Assembly (NCBI GenBank): GCA_963816545.1
Contig: CAWFLE010000007.1
Span: forward strand, 744,001-808,000
Length of the DNA stretch: 64,000 nt
Direction: 5' to 3'
Source of the DNA: Albimonas sp963816545
GTDB taxonomy: Bacteria > Pseudomonadota > Alphaproteobacteria > Rhodobacterales > Rhodobacteraceae
Part shown: positions 28,263-36,985 of the stretch, one piece after another
Layout of the letters: each line of letters opens with the position of its first letter
How positions within the stretch are numbered: position 1 is the stretch's first letter
Program-made: the position numbers and the translations under genes
The notes under the pieces: generated by a model
Seen by the model: only the letters and a program-made list of their open reading frames with translations
The model's database searches: none
What the model was told of the DNA's origin: nothing

Positions 28263-29063
28263 ATGTACGCCTTCGACTTCGCCCGGCCCAAGACCGTGGA
28301 AGACGCCATCAAGGCCCTCCAGGCCGAGGACGCGCAGCCCCTCTCGGGCGGCCAGACCCTGATCCCGACCCTCAAGCAGCGCCTCGCCCAGCCCTCCACG
28401 CTGGTGAGCCTGCTGGGGATCGAGGCGCTCAGGGGCGTCTCCGTCTCCGGCGACGCGGTCACCATCAAGGCCGCCACCCCCCACGGGACCATCGCGGCCG
28501 AGGCGCAGGACCGCTTCCCCGCCCTCGCCCATCTCGCCGGCAAGATCGGGGACCCGGCGGTGCGCCACCGCGGCACCATCGGCGGCAGCCTCGCCAACAA
28601 CGACCCCTCCGCCTGCTACCCGGCCGCGGCGCTGGCCACCGGCGCGACCCTCGTGGCCCAGGGCCCCGACGGCGCGCGGGAGATCGCCGCCGACGACTAC
28701 TTCCAGGGCATGTTCGCCACCGACCTCAAGGAAGGCGAGATCCTGACCGAGATCCGCCTGCCCATCCCCGAGAAGGCTGACTACCAGAAGTTCGAGCAGC
28801 CCGCCTCGCGCTTTCCGCTGGTCGGCGTCTTCGTGGCGAAGTTCGCCGACGGCGTGCGCGTGGCCGTCACCGGCGCCTCGGAGACCGGCGTCTTCCGCTG
28901 GACCGAGGCCGAGCAGGCGCTGTCGTCCAACTTCGCCGCCGACGCGGTGAAGGGCCTCTCCGTCTCCGCCGACGGCCTGCTCAAGGACCTGCACGGCACG
29001 CCCGAGTACCGCGCCCACCTCATCAAGGTCCTCACCGCCCGCGCCGTCGACGCCGCGCGCTGA
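28263..29063 (+). CDS. coxM: Molybdenum hydroxylase FAD subunit CoxM, copy 2
   Basis: A 266-residue FAD subunit, identical to the copy at 6654-7454 except Ala81 for Thr81 and one silent change. It starts 4 bases after the coxS stop and has the same two FAD motifs. The near-perfect identity of the two copies, ending at the start and stop codons, points to recent duplication, gene conversion or an assembly error at a repeat. The copies lie in direct orientation about 21.6 kb apart, so recombination between them could delete everything from lpxK to coxS. Confidence 0.93.
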   Translation: MYAFDFARPKTVEDAIKALQAEDAQPLSGGQTLIPTLKQRLAQPSTLVSLLGIEALRGVSVSGDAVTIKAATPHGTIAAEAQDRFPALAHLAGKIGDPAVRHRGTIGGSLANNDPSACYPAAALATGATLVAQGPDGAREIAADDYFQGMFATDLKEGEILTEIRLPIPEKADYQKFEQPASRFPLVGVFVAKFADGVRVAVTGASETGVFRWTEAEQALSSNFAADAVKGLSVSADGLLKDLHGTPEYRAHLIKVLTARAVDAAR

Positions 29064-29085
29064 CGGGCCTTCGGCTCCGCGAATT

Positions 29086-29107
29086 GACCCCGCCCCCGGG
29101 CGGGGTC
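29086..29107 (+). terminator. GC hairpin between coxM copy 2 and the tRNA
   Basis: GACCCCGCCC pairs perfectly with GGGCGGGGTC around two bases, 22 bases after the coxM stop. A T run is missing. It is well placed to end the coxG-coxS-coxM transcript before the tRNA gene. Confidence 0.5.
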
Positions 29108-29133
29108 TATCCATGACCGCCACGCGGCAGCGG

Positions 29134-29209
29134 GGGCCTGTAGCTCAACGGTCAGAGCAGACCGCTCATAACGGTTTGGTTGGGGGTTCAAATCCCTCCG
29201 GGCCTACCA
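29134..29209 (+). tRNA. tRNA with CAU anticodon (probably Ile2, possibly elongator Met)
   Basis: A 76-base cloverleaf with encoded CCA: acceptor GGGCCTG pairing with CGGGCCT (with G-T wobbles), D-arm GCTCAACGGTCAGAGC, anticodon loop CTCATAA with anticodon CAT, and T-arm GGGGGTTCAAATCCCTC. The TTTGGTTGGGGG variable and T region resembles bacterial tRNA-Ile2, whose C34 is changed to lysidine by TilS, more than initiator tRNA. Elongator tRNA-Met has the same anticodon, so identity is a judgement. Confidence 0.85.
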
Positions 29210-29283
29210 CGCGCGCGAAGCCCATACCGGCGCCGCTCCGGCGCAAATCAGATGCGCCCGGATCAAGGGCGCTGGGAGGCTGC

Positions 29284-30720
29284 ATGAACTACCCCGACAC
29301 CAAGCTCCTGATCGACGGCGAATGGCGCGACGGCGCCGAGGGCCGCACCATCGACGTTCTCGACCCCGCCACCGACGAGGTGATCGGCACGGTCGCCCAC
29401 GCCACGCGCCCCGACCTCGACGCCGCGCTGAAGGCCGCGAAGCTCGGCTTCAGGACTTGGTCCGCCGTCTCCGCCTACGACCGCGCGAAGATCATGCGCA
29501 AGGCCGCCGACAACCTGCGCGCCAAGGCGGACGAGATCGCCTACATGATGACGCGCGAGCAGGGCAAACCCCTGATGGAGTCGAAGGGCGAGACCCTCGC
29601 CGGCGCCGACGTCATCGACTGGTTCGCCGAGGAAGCCCGCCGCACCTACGGCCTCCTGATCCCCGCCCGTGCGGCCGGCGTGACCCAGCTCGCGATGAAG
29701 CTCCCCGTGGGCCCGGTCGCCGCCTTCACACCGTGGAACTTCCCGATCAACCAAGTGGTCCGCAAGCTCTCCGCGGCGCTGGCCGCCGGCTGCTCCATCA
29801 TCGTGAAGGCGCCCGAGGAGACCCCCGCCTCCCCCGCCGCCCTCATCCAGGCCTTCGTGGACGCGGGCGTGCCCAAGGGCGTGATCAACCTCGTCTACGG
29901 CGTCCCGGCCGAGATCTCGGAGTACCTGATCCCCCACCCGGTGATCCGGAAGATCACCTTCACCGGCTCCACCCCGGTGGGCAAGATGCTGGCGGGCCTC
30001 GCCGGCCAGCACATGAAGCGCGCGACCATGGAGCTCGGCGGCCACGCGCCCGCCATCGTCTTCGACGACGCCGACATCGAGGTCGCGACCAAGACCCTCG
30101 TGGCCACCAAGTACCGCAACGCCGGCCAGGTCTGCATCTCCCCCACCCGCTTCCTGGTGCAGGAGAAGGCCTACGACAAGTTCGTGGCCGACTTCACCGC
30201 CATGTCCGAGAAGATCGCCGTCGGCAACGGCCTCGAGAAGGACTCGAAGATGGGCCCGCTCGCCAACGAGCGACGCATCCCGGCCATCGACGGCATGGTC
30301 AACGACGCCCGCGAACGGGGCGCCGAGGTCACCACGGGTGGCGAGCGCATCGGCAACAAGGGCAACTTCTACAAGCCCACCGTGATCGCGGGCGCCTCTC
30401 TGGACAGCCGCATCATGAACGAGGAGCCCTTCGGTCCGGTGGCGGTGATCAATCGCTTCAAGGACCTGGACGAGGTGATCGAGGAGGCGAACCGCCTGCC
30501 CTTCGGCCTCGCCTCCTACGCCTTCACCGGGAGCCAGAAGACCGCGGACGCGCTGGGGATGCAGGTCGAGGCCGGCATGACCACGATCAACCACGTGGGC
30601 CTCGCGCTCCCGGAGGTCCCCTTCGGCGGCATGAAGGACTCAGGCTACGGCACCGAGGGCGGCGCCGAGGCCATCGAGGCCTACCTCGTCCAGAAGTTCG
30701 TCACGACCGCCGCCATCTGA
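29284..30720 (+). CDS. NAD(P)-dependent aldehyde dehydrogenase (succinate-semialdehyde dehydrogenase-like)
   Basis: A 478-residue soluble aldehyde dehydrogenase. The catalytic cysteine lies in NAGQVCISPTRF and the general-base glutamate in MELGGHAPAIV; cofactor binding is shown by FTPWNFPINQ and FTGSTPVGK. Length and the start NYPDTKLLIDGEWRDG match the GabD/succinate-semialdehyde group, but this family oxidises many aldehydes. It opens the catabolic cluster on the plus strand. The ATG at 29284 is in the usual position; the frame is open upstream through the tRNA. Confidence 0.9.
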   Translation: MNYPDTKLLIDGEWRDGAEGRTIDVLDPATDEVIGTVAHATRPDLDAALKAAKLGFRTWSAVSAYDRAKIMRKAADNLRAKADEIAYMMTREQGKPLMESKGETLAGADVIDWFAEEARRTYGLLIPARAAGVTQLAMKLPVGPVAAFTPWNFPINQVVRKLSAALAAGCSIIVKAPEETPASPAALIQAFVDAGVPKGVINLVYGVPAEISEYLIPHPVIRKITFTGSTPVGKMLAGLAGQHMKRATMELGGHAPAIVFDDADIEVATKTLVATKYRNAGQVCISPTRFLVQEKAYDKFVADFTAMSEKIAVGNGLEKDSKMGPLANERRIPAIDGMVNDARERGAEVTTGGERIGNKGNFYKPTVIAGASLDSRIMNEEPFGPVAVINRFKDLDEVIEEANRLPFGLASYAFTGSQKTADALGMQVEAGMTTINHVGLALPEVPFGGMKDSGYGTEGGAEAIEAYLVQKFVTTAAI

Positions 30721-30726
30721 CCCCGC

Positions 30727-30756
30727 CGCGGCGCCCCCTGCGAGGGAGGCGCCGCG
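30727..30756 (+). terminator. GC hairpin after the aldehyde dehydrogenase
   Basis: CGCGGCGCC pairs with GGCGCCGCG about 7 bases after the stop. No T run follows. It probably marks the 3' end of this transcript. The rest of the 288-base gap to the next gene shows no further feature. Confidence 0.45.
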
Positions 30757-31008
30757 CACAGGTCACGCCCCTGGCCCCGGGACCGCCCGCGGCGCGCTGC
30801 GGGCGGTTCGCATCTGGCGACCGCCGCCAAGCACCGGCCGACCGGCCACGCGCCGCGGGCGCATCCAACGCCGCACCCCCAACCGCCGGCGCGGCGCCTC
30901 CGCCCCAGGACCGCACAGCGGAACGGCTTGCCCTGCCCCGCCACCCGCCGCTAGACATCCCCCTGAAGCCGCGGCCGTCAGAGCCTCGGCGCACAGGGGA
31001 GACGCGCC

Positions 31009-31810
31009 ATGACCGACCCGTTCGACTGCACCGGACCGCAAGGTGTTCATCGCCGGCGGCACCAGCGGCATCAACCAGGGCATCGCCGAGGCCTTCGCCC
31101 GCAAGGGCGCCACGGTCGGCGTCATCAGCCGCAGCCAGGACAAGGTCGACGCCGCCGTGGACCGCATCAAATCCCTCGGCGCCCCCGCCTTCGGCGCCGC
31201 CGCCGACGTCCGCAAGCCCGAGACCATCCAGGCCGCCCTCGAAGCCTTCCACGCGGAGCATGGCGGGATCGACGTCCTCGTCTCCGGCGCCGCCGGCAAC
31301 TTCCTCGCCGCCGCCCTCGACATGTCCCCCAACGCCTTCAAGACGGTGATCGAGATCGACCTGATCGGCACCTTCAACGTCCTGCGCATGGCCCACGCCT
31401 TCCTGCGCAAGCCCGGCGCCTCGGTGATCAACATCTCCGCCCCCCAGTCCACCACCCCCACCAGGCTCCAGTCCCACGCCTGCGCGGCCAAGGCCGGGAT
31501 CGACATGCTCACCCGCTGCCTCGCCCTCGAATGGGGCCCCGAGGTCCGCGTCAACGCCATCGTCCCCGGCCCCATCGAGGGCACCGAGGGCATCGCCCGC
31601 CTCGTCACCAATCCCGAAGCCGAGCGCCGGATGCTCGCCTCCACGCCGCTCGGCCGGATGGGAGACCTCGGCGACTGCGCCGACGCCGCCCTGTTCCTGT
31701 CCTCCCCCATGGCCGACTACATCACCGGCGCGATCCTGCCCGTGGATGGCGGACGCACCATCGCAGGCGGCTCGGATTACGGCTCCCAGCCGCCGCGTCG
31801 AAACGTCTGA
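31009..31810 (+). CDS. SDR-family reductase, 2,4-dienoyl-CoA-reductase-like, one frameshift
   Basis: A short-chain dehydrogenase of about 266 residues. The glycine-rich NAD(P) motif is AGGTSGINQGIA, with a later SGAAGNFLAA. The usual catalytic YxxxK is absent: at that site the sequence reads SHACAAKAGID, with the Lys kept and the Tyr missing, as in peroxisomal-type 2,4-dienoyl-CoA reductases, which also have the GAAGNF motif. A role in degrading unsaturated acyl-CoAs is therefore likely. The first nine codons (MTDPFDCTG) are in another frame; removing one C near 31037 gives TGRKVFIAGG. This is probably a sequence error, since the remainder is perfect. Confidence 0.85.
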
Positions 31811-31885
31811 CCGCCCGGCAAGTAACGACTTGCAACCAGCGGCCTGCGCGGAAACACTGCGCGCCAAATAACGAAGGAGAATCCC

Positions 31886-32799
31886 ATGAGCGGACTGGTC
31901 GAGGGGAAGGTCGTCGTCGTCACCGGCGCAGGCGGGGGCATCGGCCGCGACATCGCGCTGGCGATGGCGGCTTCCGGCGCGAAGGTGCTGGTCAACGACA
32001 TCGGCGCCTCCCTCTCCGGCGAGGGCGGCGACGCGGGCCCTGCCCAGCAGGTCGTCGAGGAGATCAAGGCCGCCGGCGGCGAGGCCGTCGCCAACACCGA
32101 CAGCGTCTCCGAGGCGAAGTCCGCCAGCAACATCGTCCAGCAGGCCGTGGACACCTGGGGCCGCGTGGACGGCGTGGTCAACAACGCCGGCATCCTGCGC
32201 GACCGCTTCTTCCACAAGATGTCCGAGCCCGAGTGGGACGCCGTGATCAAGGTCCACCTCTACGGCGCCTACTACGTCTCCCGCGCCGCCGCCAACGTCT
32301 TCAAGGACCAGGAGTCGCGGCGCCCTCGTCCACATGACCTCCACCTCCGGGCTGATCGGCAATTTCGGGCAGGCGAACTACTCGGCCGCCAAGCTCGGCA
32401 TCGCCGCGCTCTCGCAAATCCATCGCGCTCGACATGCAGCGCTACAACGTCCGCTCCAACTGCATCGCGCCCTTCGCATGGTCGCGCATGATCGCCTCGA
32501 TCCCCACCAACACGCCCGAGGAAAAGGCGCGGGTGGAGAAGATGAAGCGCATGACCACCGCCAAGATCGCGCCCCTCGCGGTCTCGCTGATCTCGGACAA
32601 GACCGACACCAACGGCCAGATCTTCGCCGTCCGCGCCAACGAGATCTTCCTGATCTCCCAGCCCCGCCCCGTGCGCTCGATCCACCGCGCCGAGGGCTGG
32701 ACGCCCGAGAGCGTCATCGAACACGCCCTGCCCGCGCTGAAGGCGTCCTTCCACCCGCTGGAGCGGTCGGGCGACGTCTTCACCTGGGATCCCGTCTGA
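31886..32799 (+). CDS. SDR-family 3-hydroxyacyl-CoA dehydrogenase-like protein, two frameshifts
   Basis: A short-chain dehydrogenase resembling the dehydrogenase part of multifunctional enzyme type 2 (HSD17B4). It has VTGAGGGIGRDIALAMA, NNAGILRDRFFHKMSEPEWD and, after the first frameshift, HMTSTSGLIGNFGQANYSAAK with the catalytic Tyr and Lys, then RSNCIAPFAWSRM. The C-terminal extension to WDPV is typical of this subgroup. Single inserted bases near 32316 (after GAGTC) and 32415 break the frame; repair gives about 304 residues. It probably oxidises a 3-hydroxyacyl-CoA in the pathway of this cluster. Confidence 0.85.
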
Positions 32800-32815
32800 G
32801 AAGGAACCGCCAAGA

Positions 32816-33199
32816 ATGAGCGACAGCAAACCCGGCAAGGAACGCGAGTTCCGCGACATGCTGGCCAAGGGCGAATGGCGCATCCAGCGCTCCCCCTCCA
32901 CCGGCGCCTACGTCTACTACCCGCGCGAAGTGGCCCCCACCACCGGCGCCAACGACCTCGAATGGGTCGAGCCGAAAGGCACGGGCACGATCTACTCCTT
33001 CACCATCGTCAACCGCCGCGCCGAACAGGGCGGCCCCTACAACGTCATCCTCGTGGACCTCGACGAGGGCCCGCGCATGATGTCCCGCCTCGAAGGCGTC
33101 GCCCCCGACGCGGTGAAGATCGGCCAGCGCGTCAAGGCCCGCATCTCCGAGCTCAACGGCCAGCCGGCCGTCGTCTTCGACCTGGCGGAGAACGCATGA
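32816..33199 (+). CDS. OB-fold (DUF35) acyl-CoA-associated protein
   Basis: A 127-residue protein of the DUF35 OB-fold type. The OB-fold is clear (GTGTIYSFTIVNRRAEQGGPYNV, then VDLDEGPRMMSRLEG and VKARI). The N-terminal zinc ribbon common in this family lacks its cysteines here (IQRSPSTGAYVYYPR). DUF35 proteins partner with thiolase-like proteins; in steroid degradation ChsH2-DUF35 works with the Ltp2 aldolase. Its stop overlaps the ATG of the thiolase gene, which strongly suggests a complex with that protein. Confidence 0.88.
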   Translation: MSDSKPGKEREFRDMLAKGEWRIQRSPSTGAYVYYPREVAPTTGANDLEWVEPKGTGTIYSFTIVNRRAEQGGPYNVILVDLDEGPRMMSRLEGVAPDAVKIGQRVKARISELNGQPAVVFDLAENA

Positions 33200-34374
33200 T
33201 GGCATCCCCCACTTCCCTCCGCGGCAAGGCCGCCATCGTCGGCGTCGCCACCTACGGCTGCGGCGAGGCCCCCGGCAACACCGAGATGGACCTGACCATC
33301 AAGGCCGCCCACGCCGCCATCGAGGACGCCGGCCTCAAGCTCTCGGATATCGACGGCATCGCCACCTGCAACACCGCCAACGCCATGTGGCCCCTCGCGG
33401 TGATCGAGCATCTCGGCATCCGCCCCAGCTTCATCGAGGGCACCTGCATCGGCGGCTCGTCCTTCGTCGAGCACATCCTCCCCGCGATGATGGCGCTCGA
33501 ACACGGCATCTGCAACGCGGTCCTGGTGACCTACGGCTCCGTGCAGCGCACCGGCGAGATGGACCGCAAGGCCATGGCGAAGGCCCGCGCCGCCATGGCT
33601 CCGTACGATTACGAGACGGTCTACCAGCCCCCGATGCCGGTCGGCGCCTACGCCCTCGCCGCCACCCGCCACATGCACGAATACGGCACGACACGGGAGC
33701 AGATGGCCGCGGTCGCGGTCGCCGCCCGCCAATGGGCCAACCTCAACCCTGACGCCTTCATGCAGGGCGACCTCTCGATCGAAGACGTGCTCAACGCCCG
33801 CCCCGTCTCCACCCCCTTCACGGTGCGCGACTGCTGCCTCGTGACCGACGGCGGCGGCGCCTTCGTGATGACGCGGGCCGACCGGGCGAAGGACCTGAAG
33901 CAAAAGCCCGCCTACGTCCTCGGCACGGGCTCGGCCGCCTGGCACTCCAAGATCACCAACCTCGAGAACCTGACGGTCACCTGCGCCTCCCAGTCGGGGC
34001 GCGAGGCCTTCGCCATGGCCGGCCTCACGCCCGCGGACGTGAACCACGTCATGCTCTACGATGCCTTCACCATCAACCCGATCCTGTTCCTCGAGGATCT
34101 GGGCTTCTGCAAGAAGGGCGAGGGCGGCGCCTTCGTCTCCGACGGCAAGATCGCACCCGGAGGCTCCCTCCCGCTCAACACCAACGGCGGCGGCCTCTCC
34201 TGCGTGCATCCGGGCATGTACGGCGTCTACACCGTGATCGAGTTGGTCCTCCAGCTCCAGGGCCGGGCCGGCGAGCGCCAGGTGGACGGCGTGAACATCT
34301 CGCTCGCCCACGGCAACGGCGGCGTCCTCTCCAGCCAGTGCACCGCGCTTCTCGGGACCGAAGCCGCGCTCTGA
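33196..34374 (+). CDS. Thiolase-family protein (lipid-transfer/acetyl-CoA acetyltransferase-like)
   Basis: A 392-residue thiolase-fold protein. The N-terminal cysteine lies in EGTCIGGSSFVEHIL, the C-terminal HGNGGVLSSQCTALL supplies a second histidine/cysteine block, and NTNGGGLSCVHPGMYG is typical of the SCP-x/Ltp-like branch. It could cleave a 3-ketoacyl-CoA or, like Ltp2, act as a retro-aldolase with its DUF35 partner. The start overlaps the stop of the OB-fold gene (ATGA), with two ATGs in a row at 33196 and 33199. Confidence 0.88.
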   Translation: MMASPTSLRGKAAIVGVATYGCGEAPGNTEMDLTIKAAHAAIEDAGLKLSDIDGIATCNTANAMWPLAVIEHLGIRPSFIEGTCIGGSSFVEHILPAMMALEHGICNAVLVTYGSVQRTGEMDRKAMAKARAAMAPYDYETVYQPPMPVGAYALAATRHMHEYGTTREQMAAVAVAARQWANLNPDAFMQGDLSIEDVLNARPVSTPFTVRDCCLVTDGGGAFVMTRADRAKDLKQKPAYVLGTGSAAWHSKITNLENLTVTCASQSGREAFAMAGLTPADVNHVMLYDAFTINPILFLEDLGFCKKGEGGAFVSDGKIAPGGSLPLNTNGGGLSCVHPGMYGVYTVIELVLQLQGRAGERQVDGVNISLAHGNGGVLSSQCTALLGTEAAL

Positions 34375-34391
34375 CCTCTCCCCCGGGGGGG

Positions 34392-34424
34392 CGGTCGGGA
34401 GGGGCATCGAGCCCCTCCCGACCG
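34392..34424. terminator. Long GC hairpin between the thiolase gene and iclR
   Basis: CGGTCGGGAGGGGC pairs with GCCCCTCCCGACCG in a perfect 14-bp stem around five bases. It lies between converging genes (thiolase plus, IclR minus) and can serve both. No T run. Confidence 0.6.
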
Positions 34425-34596
34425 CGCAGCCCCCTGCCGGGGCCCGCCGCGCCCGACGAAGGGCAGCGCTTGCGGCAGACGTTGAAACCGTCGCCCCTGG
34501 ATGACCGCGCGGCGCCCGCCGCCTGCGGAAGCCCGCCCGCAGGGCGCTCCCGCCCCCCGCGCCCGCAGGGCGCCCTATTCCCCGCGCGACCTCCGC

Positions 34597-35466
34597 CTAC
34601 CGCGCCCCCTGCATACGCTCCACCTGCCGCACCAGGTGCACGAGCCGCGGGCCGAGGTCCGTCTCCATCGCCGCCTCCCCCAGCGCGAAGGACGGCCCGC
34701 CCACGTTCATCACCAGCCGCGCCCGCCCGTCCGCCTCGCGGACCGGGGCCGCCACCGCGCGCACGTCGTCGCGCCATTCGCGGTCCACGAAGCAGAACCC
34801 CCGCGCCTCCAGCTGCGCGAAGCACGCCTCGATCCGCGCGCGCAGACCGGGCCATCCCGCCCCCTCGCGCGCTTCGAAATGCACGAACATCGCCTCCCGC
34901 GCCTTGGGCTCCAGCGTCCACAGCCACGCCCGCCCCGTGGCCGACCGCGCCATGTCCACCCGACTCCCGATATCCAGCAGCAGCGCATCCACCGCGGGCG
35001 CCGAGCACGCCGCCACATAGATCATCGCATCCCCGTCGGGCCCCGAGATCGCCACCGACGCCCCGGCATGATCCGCCAGCGCCTGCATATGATCCTGCGC
35101 CATCTGCCGGATGCCGATATTGGCCAGCACCGGGTACGCCAGCGACACCAGCGCCGGCGCCGGGGAATACCGCCCGTCCCGCTCGTCCTGCGCCAGATAC
35201 CCGAGCTGCGTCAGCGTGTAGGTGAGCCTCGTCACCGTCGCCTTCGGCAGTCCGGTCCGCGCCGACAGCTCCGCATTGCCCAAGGGCCCCTGCCCCGGCC
35301 GGAACGCCCGCAACAGCTCGAACGCACGCGCAAGCGACCACACGAACTTGCGGTCCTCGCCATGCCTCGCCAGCAGCTCGGCGTCATTCAGCCTCACCGG
35401 CAACCTGCGCGCTGCGCTTGCCGGACGCCGCCTTCCCCTCGGCGCCCCGGCCTCCTCCCTCTTCAT
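34597..35466 (-). CDS. IclR-family transcriptional regulator
   Basis: A 289-residue regulator. The winged helix-turn-helix is at about residues 33-95 (LARAFELLRAFRPGQ, NAELSARTGLPKATVTRL) and the C-terminal IclR effector domain covers about 110-285. I chose the ATG at 35466 with GGAGGG nine bases upstream; an open frame continues far upstream through the divergent gene but is a shadow. The short divergent gap to the acyl-CoA dehydrogenase (165 bases) suggests it controls that gene, and perhaps the whole degradation cluster, in response to a pathway intermediate. Confidence 0.9.
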   Translation of the reverse strand: MKREEAGAPRGRRRPASAARRLPVRLNDAELLARHGEDRKFVWSLARAFELLRAFRPGQGPLGNAELSARTGLPKATVTRLTYTLTQLGYLAQDERDGRYSPAPALVSLAYPVLANIGIRQMAQDHMQALADHAGASVAISGPDGDAMIYVAACSAPAVDALLLDIGSRVDMARSATGRAWLWTLEPKAREAMFVHFEAREGAGWPGLRARIEACFAQLEARGFCFVDREWRDDVRAVAAPVREADGRARLVMNVGGPSFALGEAAMETDLGPRLVHLVRQVERMQGAR

Positions 35467-35631
35467 TCCGATCAACCCTCCGGTGAAATCAGCATGCCGA
35501 TCTGTGTGAGGCCCACCGACGCCGGCGTCAACGCACCGGCGTCGCCGACCGAGCGGCAGGTCAGCCGCATTGCCTCCCGCCCCGCCCCGCCCTACAAGCC
35601 TCCAAACCCTGTCCCCACCGGAGGAGACCAC

Positions 35632-36801
35632 ATGGCCGCGGGCGTCGACGACGACATCTTCCAGCAGCTTCTCGACACGGTGACGCGCTTCACGCGCGAG
35701 CGCCTGATCCCCGCCGAGGAGCGGGTCGAGGAAGAGGACGAGATCCCCGCCGAGATCGTCGCCGAGATGAAGGAGATGGGCCTCTTCGGCCTCTCGATCC
35801 CCGAGGAGTTCGGCGGCCTCGGCCTCTCGACCATGCAGGAGGCCCGCCTCATCGAGGCGCTGTGCTACGCCTCCCTCTCCTTCCGCTCCCTGATCGGCAC
35901 CAACGTGGGCATCGGCTCCCAGGGCATCGTCATGGACGGGACCGACGCCCAGAAGCGGGAATGGCTCCCCCGCCTCGCGGCCGGCGAGACCGCCTCCTTC
36001 GCGCTGACCGAACCCGACTACGGCTCCGACGCGGCGCACATCAAGACGGCCGCCAGGCGCGACGGGGACGACTTCCTCATTTCCGGCACGAAGCGCTACA
36101 TCACCAATGCGCCCCGCGCCTCGGTCTTCACCCTCATGGCGCGCTCGAACCCCGACAATCCGGGCGCCGGCGGCATCACCGCCTTCCTGGTGCCCGCCGA
36201 CAGCCCCGGCATCACCATCTCGAAGCCCGACCGCAAGATGGGCCAGAAGGGCACCAAGACCTGCGACGTGACGCTGGACGGCGTCCGCGTCCCCGCCTCC
36301 GCCATCATCGGCGGGCCTGAGCGTGAGGGGATGGGCTTCAAGACCGCCATGAAGGTGCTGGACCGCGGCCGCGTCCACATCTCGGCCATGTCCACCGGCA
36401 GCGCCCAGCGGATGCTGGACGTGACCACCGACTACGCCATGGAGCGCAAGACCTTCGGCCAGCCCATCGCCGAGCACCAGCTCGTGCAGGCCCTGCTCGC
36501 CGACTGCCAGACCGAGATCATGGCCATGCGCGCCCTGACCCGCAACACGGCCGAACTCTACGACCGCCAGGGCCAGGCGCCGATGGAGGCCGCCTGTTCC
36601 AAGTACTTCTGCACCGAGGCCGCCGGCCGCATCGCCGACCGCTGCGTGCAGGCGCACGGCGGCGCCGGCTATATGGCGGAATACGCGATCGAGCGGCTCT
36701 ACCGCGACATCCGCCTGCTGCGCATCTACGAGGGCACCTCGCAGATCCAGCAGATCGTGATCGCGCGCAATCTCGTGAAGAACCGCGCCCAGACGCGCTG
36801 A
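35632..36801 (+). CDS. Acyl-CoA dehydrogenase
   Basis: A 389-residue FAD enzyme that introduces the 2,3-double bond into an acyl-CoA. It has ASFALTEPDYGSDAAHIKT (FAD/substrate loop), RYITNAPRASVFTL, KMGQKGTKTCDV and YRDIRLLRIYEGTSQIQQIV at the C-terminus with the catalytic-type Glu. GGAGGAG precedes the ATG at 35632. It is divergent from the IclR regulator. Chain-length preference cannot be read, but its neighbours suggest a specialised rather than general beta-oxidation role. Confidence 0.93.
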   Translation: MAAGVDDDIFQQLLDTVTRFTRERLIPAEERVEEEDEIPAEIVAEMKEMGLFGLSIPEEFGGLGLSTMQEARLIEALCYASLSFRSLIGTNVGIGSQGIVMDGTDAQKREWLPRLAAGETASFALTEPDYGSDAAHIKTAARRDGDDFLISGTKRYITNAPRASVFTLMARSNPDNPGAGGITAFLVPADSPGITISKPDRKMGQKGTKTCDVTLDGVRVPASAIIGGPEREGMGFKTAMKVLDRGRVHISAMSTGSAQRMLDVTTDYAMERKTFGQPIAEHQLVQALLADCQTEIMAMRALTRNTAELYDRQGQAPMEAACSKYFCTEAAGRIADRCVQAHGGAGYMAEYAIERLYRDIRLLRIYEGTSQIQQIVIARNLVKNRAQTR

Positions 36802-36819
36802 GAGAACGGCGCCAACCTC

Positions 36820-36856
36820 CTGCGCCGGGCGGGCTTTCCCGCTCCGCCCGGCGCAG
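36820..36856 (+). terminator. Hairpin after the acyl-CoA dehydrogenase
   Basis: CTGCGCCGGGCGG pairs perfectly over 13 bp with CCGCCCGGCGCAG, 19 bases after the stop. The loop is 11 bases; there is no T run. Confidence 0.55.
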
Positions 36857-36985
36857 CGCCCGTGCCGGCCGCGACGCTGCGCGGGTTGCTGAGGCGGCCC
36901 TCCCCGCTATAGTCGAGCAGATTTTCCGTCGCGGCCAAGGGGTCGGCCCCGGCGCGAGACCGCACCGTCCCAGGGGAAGACCGAC

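Noticed and set aside
29064..29283. An integrated element at the CAU tRNA gene
   Set aside because: No integrase, no repeated tRNA 3' end and no change in composition are seen nearby.
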